DNA of 52,619 bases from GCA-2733415 sp049609325 (lineage in GTDB: Bacteria; Bacteroidota; Bacteroidia; Flavobacteriales; Flavobacteriaceae). The stretch covers positions 1 through 52,619 of the forward strand of contig JBMYYK010000013.1 in NCBI GenBank assembly GCA_049609325.1, written 5' to 3'. Below the pieces are notes generated by a model. That model saw only the letters and a list, made by a program, of their open reading frames with translations. It had not been told where the DNA came from and made no database searches. The position numbers and the translations under genes were made by a program. Below are positions 15,988-25,142 of the stretch, in pieces (within the stretch, counting starts at the first letter, position 1; each line of letters starts with the position of its first letter).

Positions 15988-18840
15988 TTATGCTTCTGCA
16001 TAAGCTTCAATACCTATACAGCTACAAATTAAATTTCTATCGCCATATGCATCATCTACACGACGTACAGATGGCCAAAATTTATTTTCAGCGATATACT
16101 CTAACGGGAATGCTGCTTGTTGTCTTGTATATGGTAAATTCCAATCGTCTGCAGTTAACATCGCTTGAGTATGTGGTGCGTTCCTTAACGGATTGTTTGG
16201 ATTGTCTGCACTTGCCTCTGCAATTTCTTTTCTAATAGAAATTATAGCATCACAAAAACGATCTAATTCCGCTAAGTTTTCAGATTCAGTTGGTTCAATC
16301 ATGATTGTTCCAGCAACAGGGAAAGATACTGTTGGTGCATGGAAACCATAATCCATTAATCGTTTTGCAATGTCACTTACCTCTATACCGTTTTGTTTAA
16401 ATTCTCTACAGTCGATAATCATTTCATGAGCTGCGCGTCCCATTTCTCCTGTATATAGAGTTTCATAATGCCCTGCTAAACGCTCTTTAATATAATTAGC
16501 ATTTAAAATGGCATTCATAGTTGAGTTTTTTAATCCTTCTGCCCCTAGCATAGTAATATATCCGTAAGATATTAAACACGCTAGTGCAGATCCCCAAGGT
16601 GCTGCAGATATGGCAGTGATGGCTTGATCACCACCAGTTGCAATAACTGGGTTAGTAGGTAAAAAAGGTACTAATTGTGGCGCGACACATATTGGTCCAA
16701 CTCCTGGTCCACCACCTCCATGAGGAATTGCAAATGTTTTATGTAAATTTAAGTGACAAACATCTGCGCCAATTGTAGCAGGATTTGTTAACCCTACTTG
16801 AGCATTCATGTTGGCACCATCCATATAAACTTGTCCACCATTATCATGAATGATTTGTGTGATTTCACAAATGGCTTTTTCAAACACTCCATGAGTAGAA
16901 GGATATGTCACCATTAATGCAGATAAGTTGTCTTTATGTAAGATTGCTTTTTCACGTAAATCATCCACATCAATATTTCCTTTGTCATCTGTTTTTGTTA
17001 CTACAACTTTCATTCCAGCCATAACTGCAGATGCAGGGTTAGTACCATGCGCAGACGAAGGAATTAAACAAATGTTTCTATGGTGATCATTTCTAGATTC
17101 ATGATACGCTCTAATAACCATTAATCCGGCTAGCTCACCTTGTGCTCCTGAATTCGGCTGTAAAGATGTGCCTGCAAAACCTGTAATCACATTTAATTGA
17201 TGCTCTAAGTTTTTAAGTACTTCTTGGTAACCTTGTGCTTGTTCTAATGGTACAAATGGGTGAATGTTCCCCCAGTTCGGGTTACTTAAAGGTAACATTT
17301 CTGAAGCGGCATTTAATTTCATTGTACAAGACCCTAAAGAAATCATTGAGTGATTTAAAGATAAATCTTTACGCTCTAATTTTTTAATATAACGCATCAT
17401 TTCAGTTTCTGAATGGTACGTGTTAAACACTTCATTATCTAAGAATGACGTGTCTCTTAATAAAGTTGATTTAATACAGTCAATATTAGTAAGTTCAGTT
17501 ACTGTTGTTGTATTAAGGTTTAAAGCTGTAGTGAAAACTGCAAGAATAGCATTAATGTCAGTAATACTTACAGTTTCATTTAAAGAAATTGAAAGTGTAT
17601 CTGCATCAATATAGTTGAAGTTGATTTGAGCAGCTTCAGCAACAGGTCTGATTTTATCAGCTGGCGCTTTAACAGTAATCGTGTCAAAAAACGATTCGTT
17701 AATTTGCTTAATTCCTAATACGTCAGTTAATGTATCTGAGAGTGTAGCTGCAGATAGGTGTACTTTGTTAGCGATATATTGTAAACCTTCTTTACCATGG
17801 AATACAGCGTACATACCTGCCATAACAGCTAATAATACTTGAGCAGTACAAATGTTAGACGTTGCTTTTTCACGCTTAATATGTTGCTCACGTGTTTGTA
17901 AAGCCATACGTAACGCACGTCCGCCATCTTTATCTTGAGTTACTCCAATGATACGTCCTGGAATACTTCTTTTGTATTTTTCTTTTGTCGCAAAATATCC
18001 AGCGTGAGGTCCTCCATATCCTAGTGGAATTCCAAAACGTTGTGTTGTTCCTACAACAACATCAGCACCAAACTCTCCAGGAGCTTGTAATTTTACTAAC
18101 GATAAAATATCAGCTGCAACAGCAACTTTTATGTTGTTAGCATTTGCATTTTCTACAAAGCTTTTATAGTCATATACCTCACCGTGTTTACCAGGGTACT
18201 GTACGATAGCTCCAAAATACTCTTCAGAAAAATCGAATTCTTCATGATTTCCTATGACTAATTCAATTCCAATTGGAGTTGCTCTTGTTTGTAATACCGA
18301 TAAAGTTTGTGGTAAAATCTCTTCAGAAACGAAAAACTTACACACATTGGCTTTTTTTTGTGCACGCTCACGAACATCAAATAATAAGGCCATCGCTTCA
18401 GCTGCTGCAGTTCCTTCATCTAATAAAGACGCATTTGCTAACTCCATTCCGGTTAAGTCAATAACCATAGTTTGGTAGTTTAATAATGCTTCTAAACGTC
18501 CTTGAGCAATTTCTGCTTGGTAAGGCGTGTAGGCAGTATACCACCCCGGATTTTCTAGTATGTTACGCTGAATAACACTTGGTACAACAGCTTCATGGTA
18601 TCCTAAACCAATATATGATTTAAACACACTATTTTTTTTAGACAATTTCTGAATATGATTTAAATACTCATACTCACTTAAAGCGGCAGGTAAATCTAAA
18701 TCGTTTTTTAACCGAATATCATCTGGAATGGTCTCGTAAATTAACTGATCTAAACTGTCTAAACCAATGGCCTTTAAAATAGTAGCGCGGTCGTTAGAAT
18801 TCGGACCAATATGTCTTAATTGAAATGAATCTGTTTTCAT
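15988..18840 (-). CDS. gcvP: Glycine dehydrogenase (decarboxylating), P protein
   Basis: 950-residue PLP enzyme of the glycine cleavage system: it decarboxylates glycine and loads the aminomethyl group onto lipoylated H protein. Full length, with two homologous halves fused (as in proteobacterial and eukaryotic forms). The PLP-binding Lys lies in HLNLHKTFAIPHGGGGPG of the C-terminal half, and the N-terminal half has ALQTREQHIKREKATSNICTAQ. The gene is monocistronic: it has its own -7 box at 18884-18891 and a terminator downstream. gcvT and gcvH are not in the window. No glycine riboswitch was recognised in the short leader. Confidence 0.96.
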   Translation of the reverse strand: MKTDSFQLRHIGPNSNDRATILKAIGLDSLDQLIYETIPDDIRLKNDLDLPAALSEYEYLNHIQKLSKKNSVFKSYIGLGYHEAVVPSVIQRNILENPGWYTAYTPYQAEIAQGRLEALLNYQTMVIDLTGMELANASLLDEGTAAAEAMALLFDVRERAQKKANVCKFFVSEEILPQTLSVLQTRATPIGIELVIGNHEEFDFSEEYFGAIVQYPGKHGEVYDYKSFVENANANNIKVAVAADILSLVKLQAPGEFGADVVVGTTQRFGIPLGYGGPHAGYFATKEKYKRSIPGRIIGVTQDKDGGRALRMALQTREQHIKREKATSNICTAQVLLAVMAGMYAVFHGKEGLQYIANKVHLSAATLSDTLTDVLGIKQINESFFDTITVKAPADKIRPVAEAAQINFNYIDADTLSISLNETVSITDINAILAVFTTALNLNTTTVTELTNIDCIKSTLLRDTSFLDNEVFNTYHSETEMMRYIKKLERKDLSLNHSMISLGSCTMKLNAASEMLPLSNPNWGNIHPFVPLEQAQGYQEVLKNLEHQLNVITGFAGTSLQPNSGAQGELAGLMVIRAYHESRNDHHRNICLIPSSAHGTNPASAVMAGMKVVVTKTDDKGNIDVDDLREKAILHKDNLSALMVTYPSTHGVFEKAICEITQIIHDNGGQVYMDGANMNAQVGLTNPATIGADVCHLNLHKTFAIPHGGGGPGVGPICVAPQLVPFLPTNPVIATGGDQAITAISAAPWGSALACLISYGYITMLGAEGLKNSTMNAILNANYIKERLAGHYETLYTGEMGRAAHEMIIDCREFKQNGIEVSDIAKRLMDYGFHAPTVSFPVAGTIMIEPTESENLAELDRFCDAIISIRKEIAEASADNPNNPLRNAPHTQAMLTADDWNLPYTRQQAAFPLEYIAENKFWPSVRRVDDAYGDRNLICSCIGIEAYAEA

Positions 18841-18883
18841 CTTTAATTATGTTGCGTTGTGTGATTTAACAAATAAATGATGG

Positions 18884-18891
18884 CAAAAGTA
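18884..18891 (-). promoter_or_regulatory. -7 box of the gcvP promoter
   Basis: On the reverse strand, TACTTTTG fits TAnnTTTG and lies 43 bases before the gcvP ATG. No TTG at ~19 bases upstream, so the -33 element is weak or absent. Confidence 0.45.
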
Positions 18892-19020
18892 CGGCTTTAT
18901 TCTGAAATTATTTAATTGAATTTTACAGAAAGTTTCAACTAAAAAATGTGGTTATCAACAGTTTTTAAGTTGTTAGATGATGTTTTAGTATTTGAAGAAA
19001 TATAAACCTATTTTTACCTA

Positions 19021-19866
19021 GTGAAATATGTAATTAAATTCTTTGATTTTTGTTTAAACTCGAGTATTTGGGTTGCTGTTGCCGTTTGTGCTTTATTAGA
19101 AGTCACTAACTCAGCTTTAGGTCAAAATGCTACTGGTAGTTTATTGAGGTTTGTGTTTTGTGGAACGGTAGCTGGATATAACTTTATCAAGTTTTTTGAA
19201 CAAGAGCGATTTCCGTTGTTATTACTATCACAACCACACTTATGGATAAATGGCTTTGTGACAAAATCATTGTATGTGAAATTGGTCATGCTTTTGAGTT
19301 TGTGTTGTTCACTAGGGTGTTTGTATTACAGTTTTTATCTTAAGTTGAATACGTTATTGGTTATAGGTGTGTCGGCTTTGTTAGTGTTGTTTTATGCAAT
19401 ATCATTTAGAGGAAGAACCTTGCGCTCTACATCTGGTATTAAAATTTATGTAGTTGGCATTGTTTGGGCACTAGTAACAGTTATATTGCCATATACAGAA
19501 GCTAAACTAGGTGTCAATTTAGAGGTATTAATCATCTTTATTCAACGATTTCTGTTTGTGGTGATATTAATGCTGCCTTTTGAAATAAGAGATTTAAAAG
19601 TAGATGATGAAAATTTAGGCACTCTACCACAGAAAATAGGGATTGGTTATACAAAGCTATTGGGAGGTGTATTATTGGTAATAGTGTATGTGTTGGAATT
19701 CTTTAAAGAAGGAGGGGGGGATGTAAGTATGATTGTTACCGCATTAATATTACTACTAACTTTTGTGTTTGTTTTAAGGGCAACAGTGAAGCAGTCAAAG
19801 TATTATTCTAGTTTTTTTGTAGAAGGAATTCCGGTGTTATGGTGGTTAATTTTGTTGATGCTGTAA
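19021..19866 (+). CDS. UbiA-like integral membrane protein with degenerate motifs
   Basis: 281 residues, very hydrophobic, about eight predicted membrane helices. RDLKVDDENLGTLPQKIG resembles the second aspartate-rich motif of UbiA prenyltransferases, which usually continues into TLP. The first motif, normally NDxxDxxxD, appears as AGYNFIKFFEQERF with both Asp missing, so prenyl transfer by the canonical mechanism is doubtful. The start is GTG at 19021: an in-frame TAA lies six codons upstream with no other usable start between. A TATTTTTA -7-like box ends 4 bases before the GTG. It converges with the small anti-sigma-like gene, overlapping by 21 bases. Confidence 0.65.
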   Translation: MKYVIKFFDFCLNSSIWVAVAVCALLEVTNSALGQNATGSLLRFVFCGTVAGYNFIKFFEQERFPLLLLSQPHLWINGFVTKSLYVKLVMLLSLCCSLGCLYYSFYLKLNTLLVIGVSALLVLFYAISFRGRTLRSTSGIKIYVVGIVWALVTVILPYTEAKLGVNLEVLIIFIQRFLFVVILMLPFEIRDLKVDDENLGTLPQKIGIGYTKLLGGVLLVIVYVLEFFKEGGGDVSMIVTALILLLTFVFVLRATVKQSKYYSSFFVEGIPVLWWLILLML

Positions 19867-20112
19867 CTCCTGTTCAAACTTGTGTTTTAAGATAGTTTTG
19901 GTTTTGTTGTCCATACATCTCACATTTTCATGAGTGAACAAAGTTGTTAGTTTTTTATTCTGTTTAACATAAGAACGTGTGATATGACAGTATGCATATC
20001 GTAAATTAAGCCTGAGACGTTCCCACCAAGTAGATTCATTATATTGTGATTTGTCGCAAATTAATTTAGCTTCATCACAATTGATAAATAGTGTTCTTTT
20101 TTTTACTTCCAT
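19846..20112 (-). CDS. Small anti-sigma-factor-like protein
   Basis: 88 residues, encoded 33 bases after an ECF-type sigma factor on the same strand. It resembles the short zinc-finger anti-sigma family, with pattern C-x-x-A-x-x-L-x(2)-D-x(8)-ERL-x-L-x-L-x(4)-C. Cys12, the ERLRLNL helix, Cys42 and Tyr48 line up, but the His four before Cys42 is Arg38 and the second Cys of the usual CxxC is Thr45. Zinc binding is therefore probably lost or altered. There is no membrane helix, so it would act in the cytosol. The assignment rests on position and a weak pattern. Confidence 0.55.
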   Translation of the reverse strand: MEVKKRTLFINCDEAKLICDKSQYNESTWWERLRLNLRYAYCHITRSYVKQNKKLTTLFTHENVRCMDNKTKTILKHKFEQELQHQQN

Positions 20113-20145
20113 TTTAGCAACTTACTTAAATTAGATCATCTGTTA

Positions 20146-20700
20146 TTATTTAAACCATGAGTCACCCAAACATTCTGAAAGTGCAGTTCTTGCACGATGA
20201 ATTATTACCCAAAGATTAGACGGAGTAATGTTGTATTCATTACAAATAGCTTCAGTGTCAAAGCTTTGTATGGTTTTCTTTTTAAAGATATCAGCTTGTT
20301 TTGGTGGCAGTTTGTCTAAACAATTATGTATAGCCAGACCTAATTCGGTGTTTTCAAGATGGCTTTCTGCATTTTGATCAAAAGGATCAGAAATGCGTTC
20401 CTCAAGCCAATCACCCTCAGATTCCCCATCTTTATAATTTATACGAACTTCAGCTTTACCTTTATTAGAATTAATTTTACGGTAATGATCTATAATTTTA
20501 CGTTTTAATATTGAAACCAGCCAGGTACGTTCGGTAGCATCTCCTTTAAAGTTTTTCGCAGATTTTAATCCTGAGAAAAAAGTTTCTTGCACCAAATCTT
20601 CCGCAATGATACGGTCACTCACACGTGTTATGGTGTAATTGAATAGGTAATCAGCATAGCTGTCAATCCATTTGTTAGGGTTTAATTGGTGTTTAGGCAT
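20146..20700 (-). CDS. RNA polymerase sigma factor, sigma-70 family (ECF-like)
   Basis: 184 residues with the two ECF regions: region 2 (~14-75: YADYLFNYTITRVSDRIIAEDLVQETFFSG, then TWLVSILKRKIIDHYRK for -10 recognition) and region 4 (~125-180: LPPKQADIFKKK, then EAICNEYNITPSNLWVIIHRARTALSECL helix-turn-helix). The linker is acidic (GDWLEERISDPFDQN). It is followed by a small anti-sigma-like gene, so the two may form a regulator pair; target genes are not evident. A TACATTTA sequence upstream (20719-20726) resembles the vegetative -7 box in 7 of 8 positions. Confidence 0.9.
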   Translation of the reverse strand: MPKHQLNPNKWIDSYADYLFNYTITRVSDRIIAEDLVQETFFSGLKSAKNFKGDATERTWLVSILKRKIIDHYRKINSNKGKAEVRINYKDGESEGDWLEERISDPFDQNAESHLENTELGLAIHNCLDKLPPKQADIFKKKTIQSFDTEAICNEYNITPSNLWVIIHRARTALSECLGDSWFK

Positions 20701-20737
20701 ACGTGTGTTTAACTCCTATAAATGTAATGAAAATAGT

Positions 20738-21268
20738 TTATTTGATAGCATTAAATTTATAAAGCATTAGCTGTTCTGGGTCATTAGGTATGGTGATAAG
20801 GTTTTGAAATTCAAACTCAAGCTTCTCTAATAACTTTTGTGACCTGAAGTTAGTTTGAGATGTTATGGCGCTAATTGTTGTGATTCCAAAATTAGTTGTG
20901 GCAATAGTCTTTATTTTACTCGCGGCTTCAAAAGCGTAGCCCATTCCTTCATAGTTTGGCAAAAATGCATAGCCAATATCTATACCCTCAACCCCATCAC
21001 GATCATATAGTCCGCAAGACCCAATTTTAGTTCCATCATCTTTCCTAACAACGGTATAATTCCCAGCACCATTTGTTTTAAAGTTGGGAATAATTTTCTC
21101 ACGAATATAATTCTCTGCGTCTTTAATAGAGTTGATATTCCTATCCCCAATATGTTCTAGCCACTTGGGTGTATTTAACAGCTCAAAAATGAACGGAGCA
21201 TCTTCAATTGTAGTTGGTGTTAAAAGCAATCGTTCAGTATTGAAACCATTGTTAGCTGGTAGACTCAT
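20738..21268 (-). CDS. GNAT family N-acetyltransferase (RimJ/RimL-like)
   Basis: 176 residues. NTERLLLTPTTIEDAPFIFELLNTPKWLE is the typical start of RimJ/RimL-type acetyltransferases, and IGYAFLPNYEGMGYAFEAA contains the acetyl-CoA pyrophosphate loop region (Q/RxxGxG/A type, here Y-E-G-M-G-Y-A). ITSQTNFRSQKLLEKLEFE is the C-terminal family motif. The start overlaps the M3 peptidase stop by one base (TAATG), so expression is coupled. Substrate unknown: ribosomal N-termini, amino acids or antibiotics are all possible for this group. Confidence 0.87.
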   Translation of the reverse strand: MSLPANNGFNTERLLLTPTTIEDAPFIFELLNTPKWLEHIGDRNINSIKDAENYIREKIIPNFKTNGAGNYTVVRKDDGTKIGSCGLYDRDGVEGIDIGYAFLPNYEGMGYAFEAASKIKTIATTNFGITTISAITSQTNFRSQKLLEKLEFEFQNLITIPNDPEQLMLYKFNAIK

Positions 21269-23286
21269 TATATTAATCCAGCTCTTTTCAATAAGGCTTC
21301 AGCTTTTGGTTCTGCGCCTCTAAAACGTTTGTATAATGTCATTGGGTGTTCAGTACCCCCTTTACTTAAAATATGCTCAGCAAATAACTGACCAGTTTCA
21401 GAATTGAAAATCCCCTGTTCTTTAAATGCTTCAAAAGCATCAGCATCTAAAACTTCTGCCCATTTATAACTGTAGTAGCCAGAAGAATAGCCTCCTTGAA
21501 AAATATGAGAAAATGCAACACTCATACAATTTTCTTCAACATCAGGATATAATGCAGTGTTTTGAAAAGCAATTTTTTCATGTGCCTTTACATCGCTTAT
21601 TGTTTCTGGAGAAGTTCCTCCGTGCCAAGCCATATCTAATAAGCCAAAGCTTAACTGGCGTAACGTAGCCATACCTTCTTGGAAATTAGCCGATACTTTT
21701 ATTTTTTCAACGTATTCCATCGGAATAGTTTCTCCGGTTTCATAATGTTTCGCAAATAAATCTAAACAGTCCTTTTCAAAACACCAGTTTTCTAAAATCT
21801 GACTTGGTAATTCTACAAAGTCCCAAAACACACTAGTTCCTGATAAACTCGGATATGTTGTGTTTGCTAACATACCATGTAACCCATGACCAAATTCATG
21901 AAATAAAGTGGTTACTTCATTAAAAGTTAATAAAGATGGTTTTGTGTCTGTAGGTTTAGTAAAGTTACACACGTTAGAAATGTGTGGTCTATCATTTACA
22001 CCGTTTTTAATTTTTTGTCCTTTAAATGATGTCATCCATGCGCCATTTCGTTTTCCTTTTCTTGGGTGGAAATCGGCGTAAAATACCGCAACAAATTCAT
22101 TGTTTTTATCAGTCACCTCGTATGTTTTAACATCGTTGTGATAGGTGTCAATTGTTGTCACTTGCTTAAAAGACAGTCCAAATAATTTGTGTGCTACTTG
22201 AAACACACCGTCTATTACATTTTCTAATTTGAAATAGGGTTTTAGCTTTTTATCGTCTAAATTGAATAGTTTATTTTTCAATTTTTCAGAATAGTAGGCA
22301 CTATCCCATTTCTCTAAACGGTCAATATTGTCTAGCTCTTTTGCAAAAGATTCTAATTCTTTAAATTCTTTTAAAGCAACGGGTTTTGCTTTGTCTAATA
22401 AATCATTTAGAAACGAAGTTACTTTTTCTGGAGTACCAGCCATGCGTTCTTCTAAAACGAAATGCGCGTGAGTTTTATAACCTAATAATTGCGCACGTTG
22501 GTGGCGTAATTTTACAATTCTTAAAACGTTTTGCTCGTTATTGTTGTCATTGTTTTGAAATCCTTTAGCACCAAATGCTATAGCCATTTTTTTACGCAGT
22601 TCACGTGAATCGGCATACTTCATGAATGGAATGTAACTTGGGTAATCAAGCGTAAAAATCCACCCAGTTTTATTGTGTTGTTTAGCCACTTGAGTCGCAG
22701 CTTCTAGAGCTCCTTCAGGCAGACCTTTAACATCATTACTGTCTGTAAGGTGTAATTGATAAGCGTTGGTTTCTGCCAGAATATTTTCTCCAAAAGTTAA
22801 TTTTAAAGCAGATAATTCTTTATCAATTGCTCTAAGAGTTTCCTTTTTATCTTCTGGAAGATTGGCACCGTTTCTAGAAAATCCTTTATATTTTTTGTCT
22901 AAAAGTGTGTGTTGCTCAGGGGTTAATGGCAACTGATTTTTTTGGTTATATACGTTGCTCACACGCTCAAATAAAGTCGTGTTTAGAGCCACATCATTAC
23001 TGAATTCTGATAATAAAGGCGAAACCTCTTGCGCTATTTTTTGAATTTCTTCATTGGTTTCTGCAGAATTTAAATTGAAAAATACACTTGAAACACGGTC
23101 TAATTGTTCTCCAGAATAATCTAAAGCTGCAATAGTGTTTTCAAAATTTGGCGCGTCATTGTTGCTAGTTATTGCTTCAATTTCTTTTTTAGCCAATTCT
23201 ATAGCATGTTTGAAAGCCGGTAAGAAATCGGTGTTTTTAATTTTTGAAAACGGTGCAAAATTAAATTTTTCAAGTAAACTATTCAT
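21268..23286 (-). CDS. M3 family oligopeptidase
   Basis: 672-residue zinc metallopeptidase of the thimet/oligopeptidase A/Dcp family. The active site is HEFGH at 463-467 (TLFHEFGHGLHGML), followed by ELPSQILENWCFE, whose Glu is the third ligand. Conserved SGTSVFWDFVELPSQ and the C-terminal GGYSSGYYSYKWAEVLDADAF segments match the family. There is no signal peptide, so it is cytosolic, degrading short peptides. Whether it is an oligopeptidase (PrlC) or dipeptidyl carboxypeptidase (Dcp) is not decidable here. It sits 65 bases downstream of purE and is coupled to the GNAT gene. Confidence 0.92.
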   Translation of the reverse strand: MNSLLEKFNFAPFSKIKNTDFLPAFKHAIELAKKEIEAITSNNDAPNFENTIAALDYSGEQLDRVSSVFFNLNSAETNEEIQKIAQEVSPLLSEFSNDVALNTTLFERVSNVYNQKNQLPLTPEQHTLLDKKYKGFSRNGANLPEDKKETLRAIDKELSALKLTFGENILAETNAYQLHLTDSNDVKGLPEGALEAATQVAKQHNKTGWIFTLDYPSYIPFMKYADSRELRKKMAIAFGAKGFQNNDNNNEQNVLRIVKLRHQRAQLLGYKTHAHFVLEERMAGTPEKVTSFLNDLLDKAKPVALKEFKELESFAKELDNIDRLEKWDSAYYSEKLKNKLFNLDDKKLKPYFKLENVIDGVFQVAHKLFGLSFKQVTTIDTYHNDVKTYEVTDKNNEFVAVFYADFHPRKGKRNGAWMTSFKGQKIKNGVNDRPHISNVCNFTKPTDTKPSLLTFNEVTTLFHEFGHGLHGMLANTTYPSLSGTSVFWDFVELPSQILENWCFEKDCLDLFAKHYETGETIPMEYVEKIKVSANFQEGMATLRQLSFGLLDMAWHGGTSPETISDVKAHEKIAFQNTALYPDVEENCMSVAFSHIFQGGYSSGYYSYKWAEVLDADAFEAFKEQGIFNSETGQLFAEHILSKGGTEHPMTLYKRFRGAEPKAEALLKRAGLI

Positions 23287-23351
23287 GTTATGATGTATTG
23301 TAAAAACTGCGTGGTTTGTTATTTGAACTTAAGTAGAACTTTAGGAAAATA

Positions 23352-23840
23352 TCAATCTCGTTTAATATCTTCGGCTCCCTTAATTACTTTTTGTTTTAGG
23401 CCTTCTTTATAAAGAAGAATTTTATCTAACACACATTTATCAGAAGCGCCAATAATTTGAGCCGCTAATATTCCTGCATTTTGAGCGCCGTCTAAAGCCA
23501 CTGTTGCTACAGGTACACCTCCTGGCATTTGTAAAATAGATAATACAGAATCCCATCCGTCAATAGAATTCCTTGATTTTACAGGAACTCCAATTACTGG
23601 TAATGGAGATAAAGAGGCTACCATTCCTGGTAAATGCGCTGCACCACCAGCACCAGCAATAATAACTTTAAGTCCACGTGAGTGAGCATTTTTGCTATAA
23701 TCAAATAATTTTTCTGGTGTTCTGTGTGCAGAAACAATATCTACTTCAACATCAATATCAAAACTGGTTAATATATCTATTGCTTGTTGCATGATAGGTA
23801 AGTCACTTGTGCTACCCATAATAATTCCTACTTGTGCCAT
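23352..23840 (-). CDS. purE: N5-carboxyaminoimidazole ribonucleotide mutase
   Basis: 162-residue class I PurE converting N5-CAIR to CAIR in purine synthesis. The start VGIIMGSTSDLPIMQ is the ligand loop GSxSD, and SAHRTPEKL and AGAGGAAHLPGMVAS are the family's other active-site loops; GVPVKSRNS ends the site. The upstream purK gene, 12 bases away, makes its substrate, as expected for bacteria using the two-step route. Confidence 0.96.
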   Translation of the reverse strand: MAQVGIIMGSTSDLPIMQQAIDILTSFDIDVEVDIVSAHRTPEKLFDYSKNAHSRGLKVIIAGAGGAAHLPGMVASLSPLPVIGVPVKSRNSIDGWDSVLSILQMPGGVPVATVALDGAQNAGILAAQIIGASDKCVLDKILLYKEGLKQKVIKGAEDIKRD

Positions 23841-23852
23841 GTTTTCTATGTA

Positions 23853-25010
23853 TTAGTTGCTTATAACTTTTATTGTTTCTTTTACTTCCTGAGCAATAGC
23901 TCTTGCGGTATTCATGTCTTTATGAACAATGGTAACATGTCCCATTTTACGAAAAGGTCTGGTTTCTTTTTTTCCGTAAATGTGTGGTGTTACTCCGTCC
24001 ATTGCTAGAATTGTATTCATGTTTTCATACACTACTTTTCCTGTATAGCCTTCTGCGCCTACTAAATTAACCATTATACCGTTTGCCTTACTGTCAGGAT
24101 TTCCTAATGGTAAATCTAAAATAGCACGAATGTGCTGTTCAAATTGTGATGTGTATGAGGCTTCAATAGATTGATGCCCTGAGTTATGAGGTCTTGGTGC
24201 AACTTCATTAACTAAGATGTCATCATCTTGTGTTTGAAAAAGTTCTACAGCTAGTAACCCAACATGGTTAATGTGTTCAGAAACTTTAAGGGCTACCTCT
24301 ATAGCTTTTTGTGCTACAGTATCTGGAACTCTTGCCGGGCAAATCACATATTCTACTTGATTAGCCTCTGGGTGAAATTCCATTTCAACTACAGGATAAT
24401 TTCTAACTTCTCCGGATGGTGTTCTAGTAACAATTACCGAAAGTTCGTTTTTAAACGGCACCATTTCTTCTGCAATACATTCTGTGTTTGGTAAGCCTTT
24501 TAAGTCGTCAATTGTTCTTATCACTTTTACACCATTTCCATCGTAACCAAATTGAGCTGCTTTCCAAACAAATGGTAATTGTAGACCGCCATTAGAAATA
24601 GCATCTTGAATTTCTGAGGTAAACGCAAACCTGGTAAAAGGTGCAGTAGGTATATTATGGTCAGTATAAAATAATTTTTGAGTAGCTTTATTTTGTATGA
24701 CGCTTAACGTTTTACTTGATGGGTAAACCGTAACACCTTCGGCTTCTAATTTTTGTAAAGCCTCAATATTTACACTTTCAATTTCAAAAGTTAATACATC
24801 TACAGTTTTTCCAAAGTTGTAAACGGTGTTAAAGTCGAGTAAGTCTCCTTGGGTAAAATGATGCGCATATGCTTTGCAAGGCGCGTGGTTTGAAGGGTCT
24901 ATAACGTGTGTTTGGATGTCGAATTTACTAGTTTCCCTAAGTAACATACGTCCTAGCTGACCACCTCCTAAAATGCCTAATTTAAAATCTGAAGAAAAAT
25001 ACGTCTTCAT
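23853..25010 (-). CDS. purK: N5-carboxyaminoimidazole ribonucleotide synthase
   Basis: 385-residue ATP-grasp enzyme making N5-CAIR from AIR, bicarbonate and ATP. KLGILGGGQLGRML is the N-terminal Rossmann-like motif; PFVWKAAQFGYDGNGVKVI is the ATP-grasp glycine loop; CIAEEMVPFKNELSVIV and LLVNEVAPRPHNSGH carry the nucleotide and Mg ligands. It heads the purK-purE pair, with a -7 box at 25040-25047. The divergent neighbour is the purine-salvage hpt-adk fusion. Confidence 0.96.
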   Translation of the reverse strand: MKTYFSSDFKLGILGGGQLGRMLLRETSKFDIQTHVIDPSNHAPCKAYAHHFTQGDLLDFNTVYNFGKTVDVLTFEIESVNIEALQKLEAEGVTVYPSSKTLSVIQNKATQKLFYTDHNIPTAPFTRFAFTSEIQDAISNGGLQLPFVWKAAQFGYDGNGVKVIRTIDDLKGLPNTECIAEEMVPFKNELSVIVTRTPSGEVRNYPVVEMEFHPEANQVEYVICPARVPDTVAQKAIEVALKVSEHINHVGLLAVELFQTQDDDILVNEVAPRPHNSGHQSIEASYTSQFEQHIRAILDLPLGNPDSKANGIMVNLVGAEGYTGKVVYENMNTILAMDGVTPHIYGKKETRPFRKMGHVTIVHKDMNTARAIAQEVKETIKVISN

Positions 25011-25039
25011 AATGGTTGTTGTAATTTGTGTTGTTAGCG

Positions 25040-25047
25040 CAAAAATA
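25040..25047 (-). promoter_or_regulatory. -7 box of purKE
   Basis: Reverse strand TATTTTTG, 29 bases before the purK ATG, matching TAnnTTTG. No -33 TTG at the usual spacing. Confidence 0.45.
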
Positions 25048-25112
25048 CATTTAAAAATTAAATGAGCTTCTAAAATCGTGAATCAAAACATAACAAATAG
25101 TAATCAATTGGT

Positions 25113-25120
25113 TATCTTTG
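25113..25120 (+). promoter_or_regulatory. -7 box of hpt-adk
   Basis: TATCTTTG matches TAnnTTTG, 22 bases before the ATG at 25143. It lies in the same 132-base gap as the divergent purKE box. No -33 TTG at the expected distance. Confidence 0.5.
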
Positions 25121-25142
25121 CAACTTATTAAAAAAGTGTCCC

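Noticed and set aside
18841..19020. Glycine riboswitch upstream of gcvP
   Set aside because: The leader from the -7 box to ATG is only about 40 bases, too short, and no glycine-aptamer features were seen.
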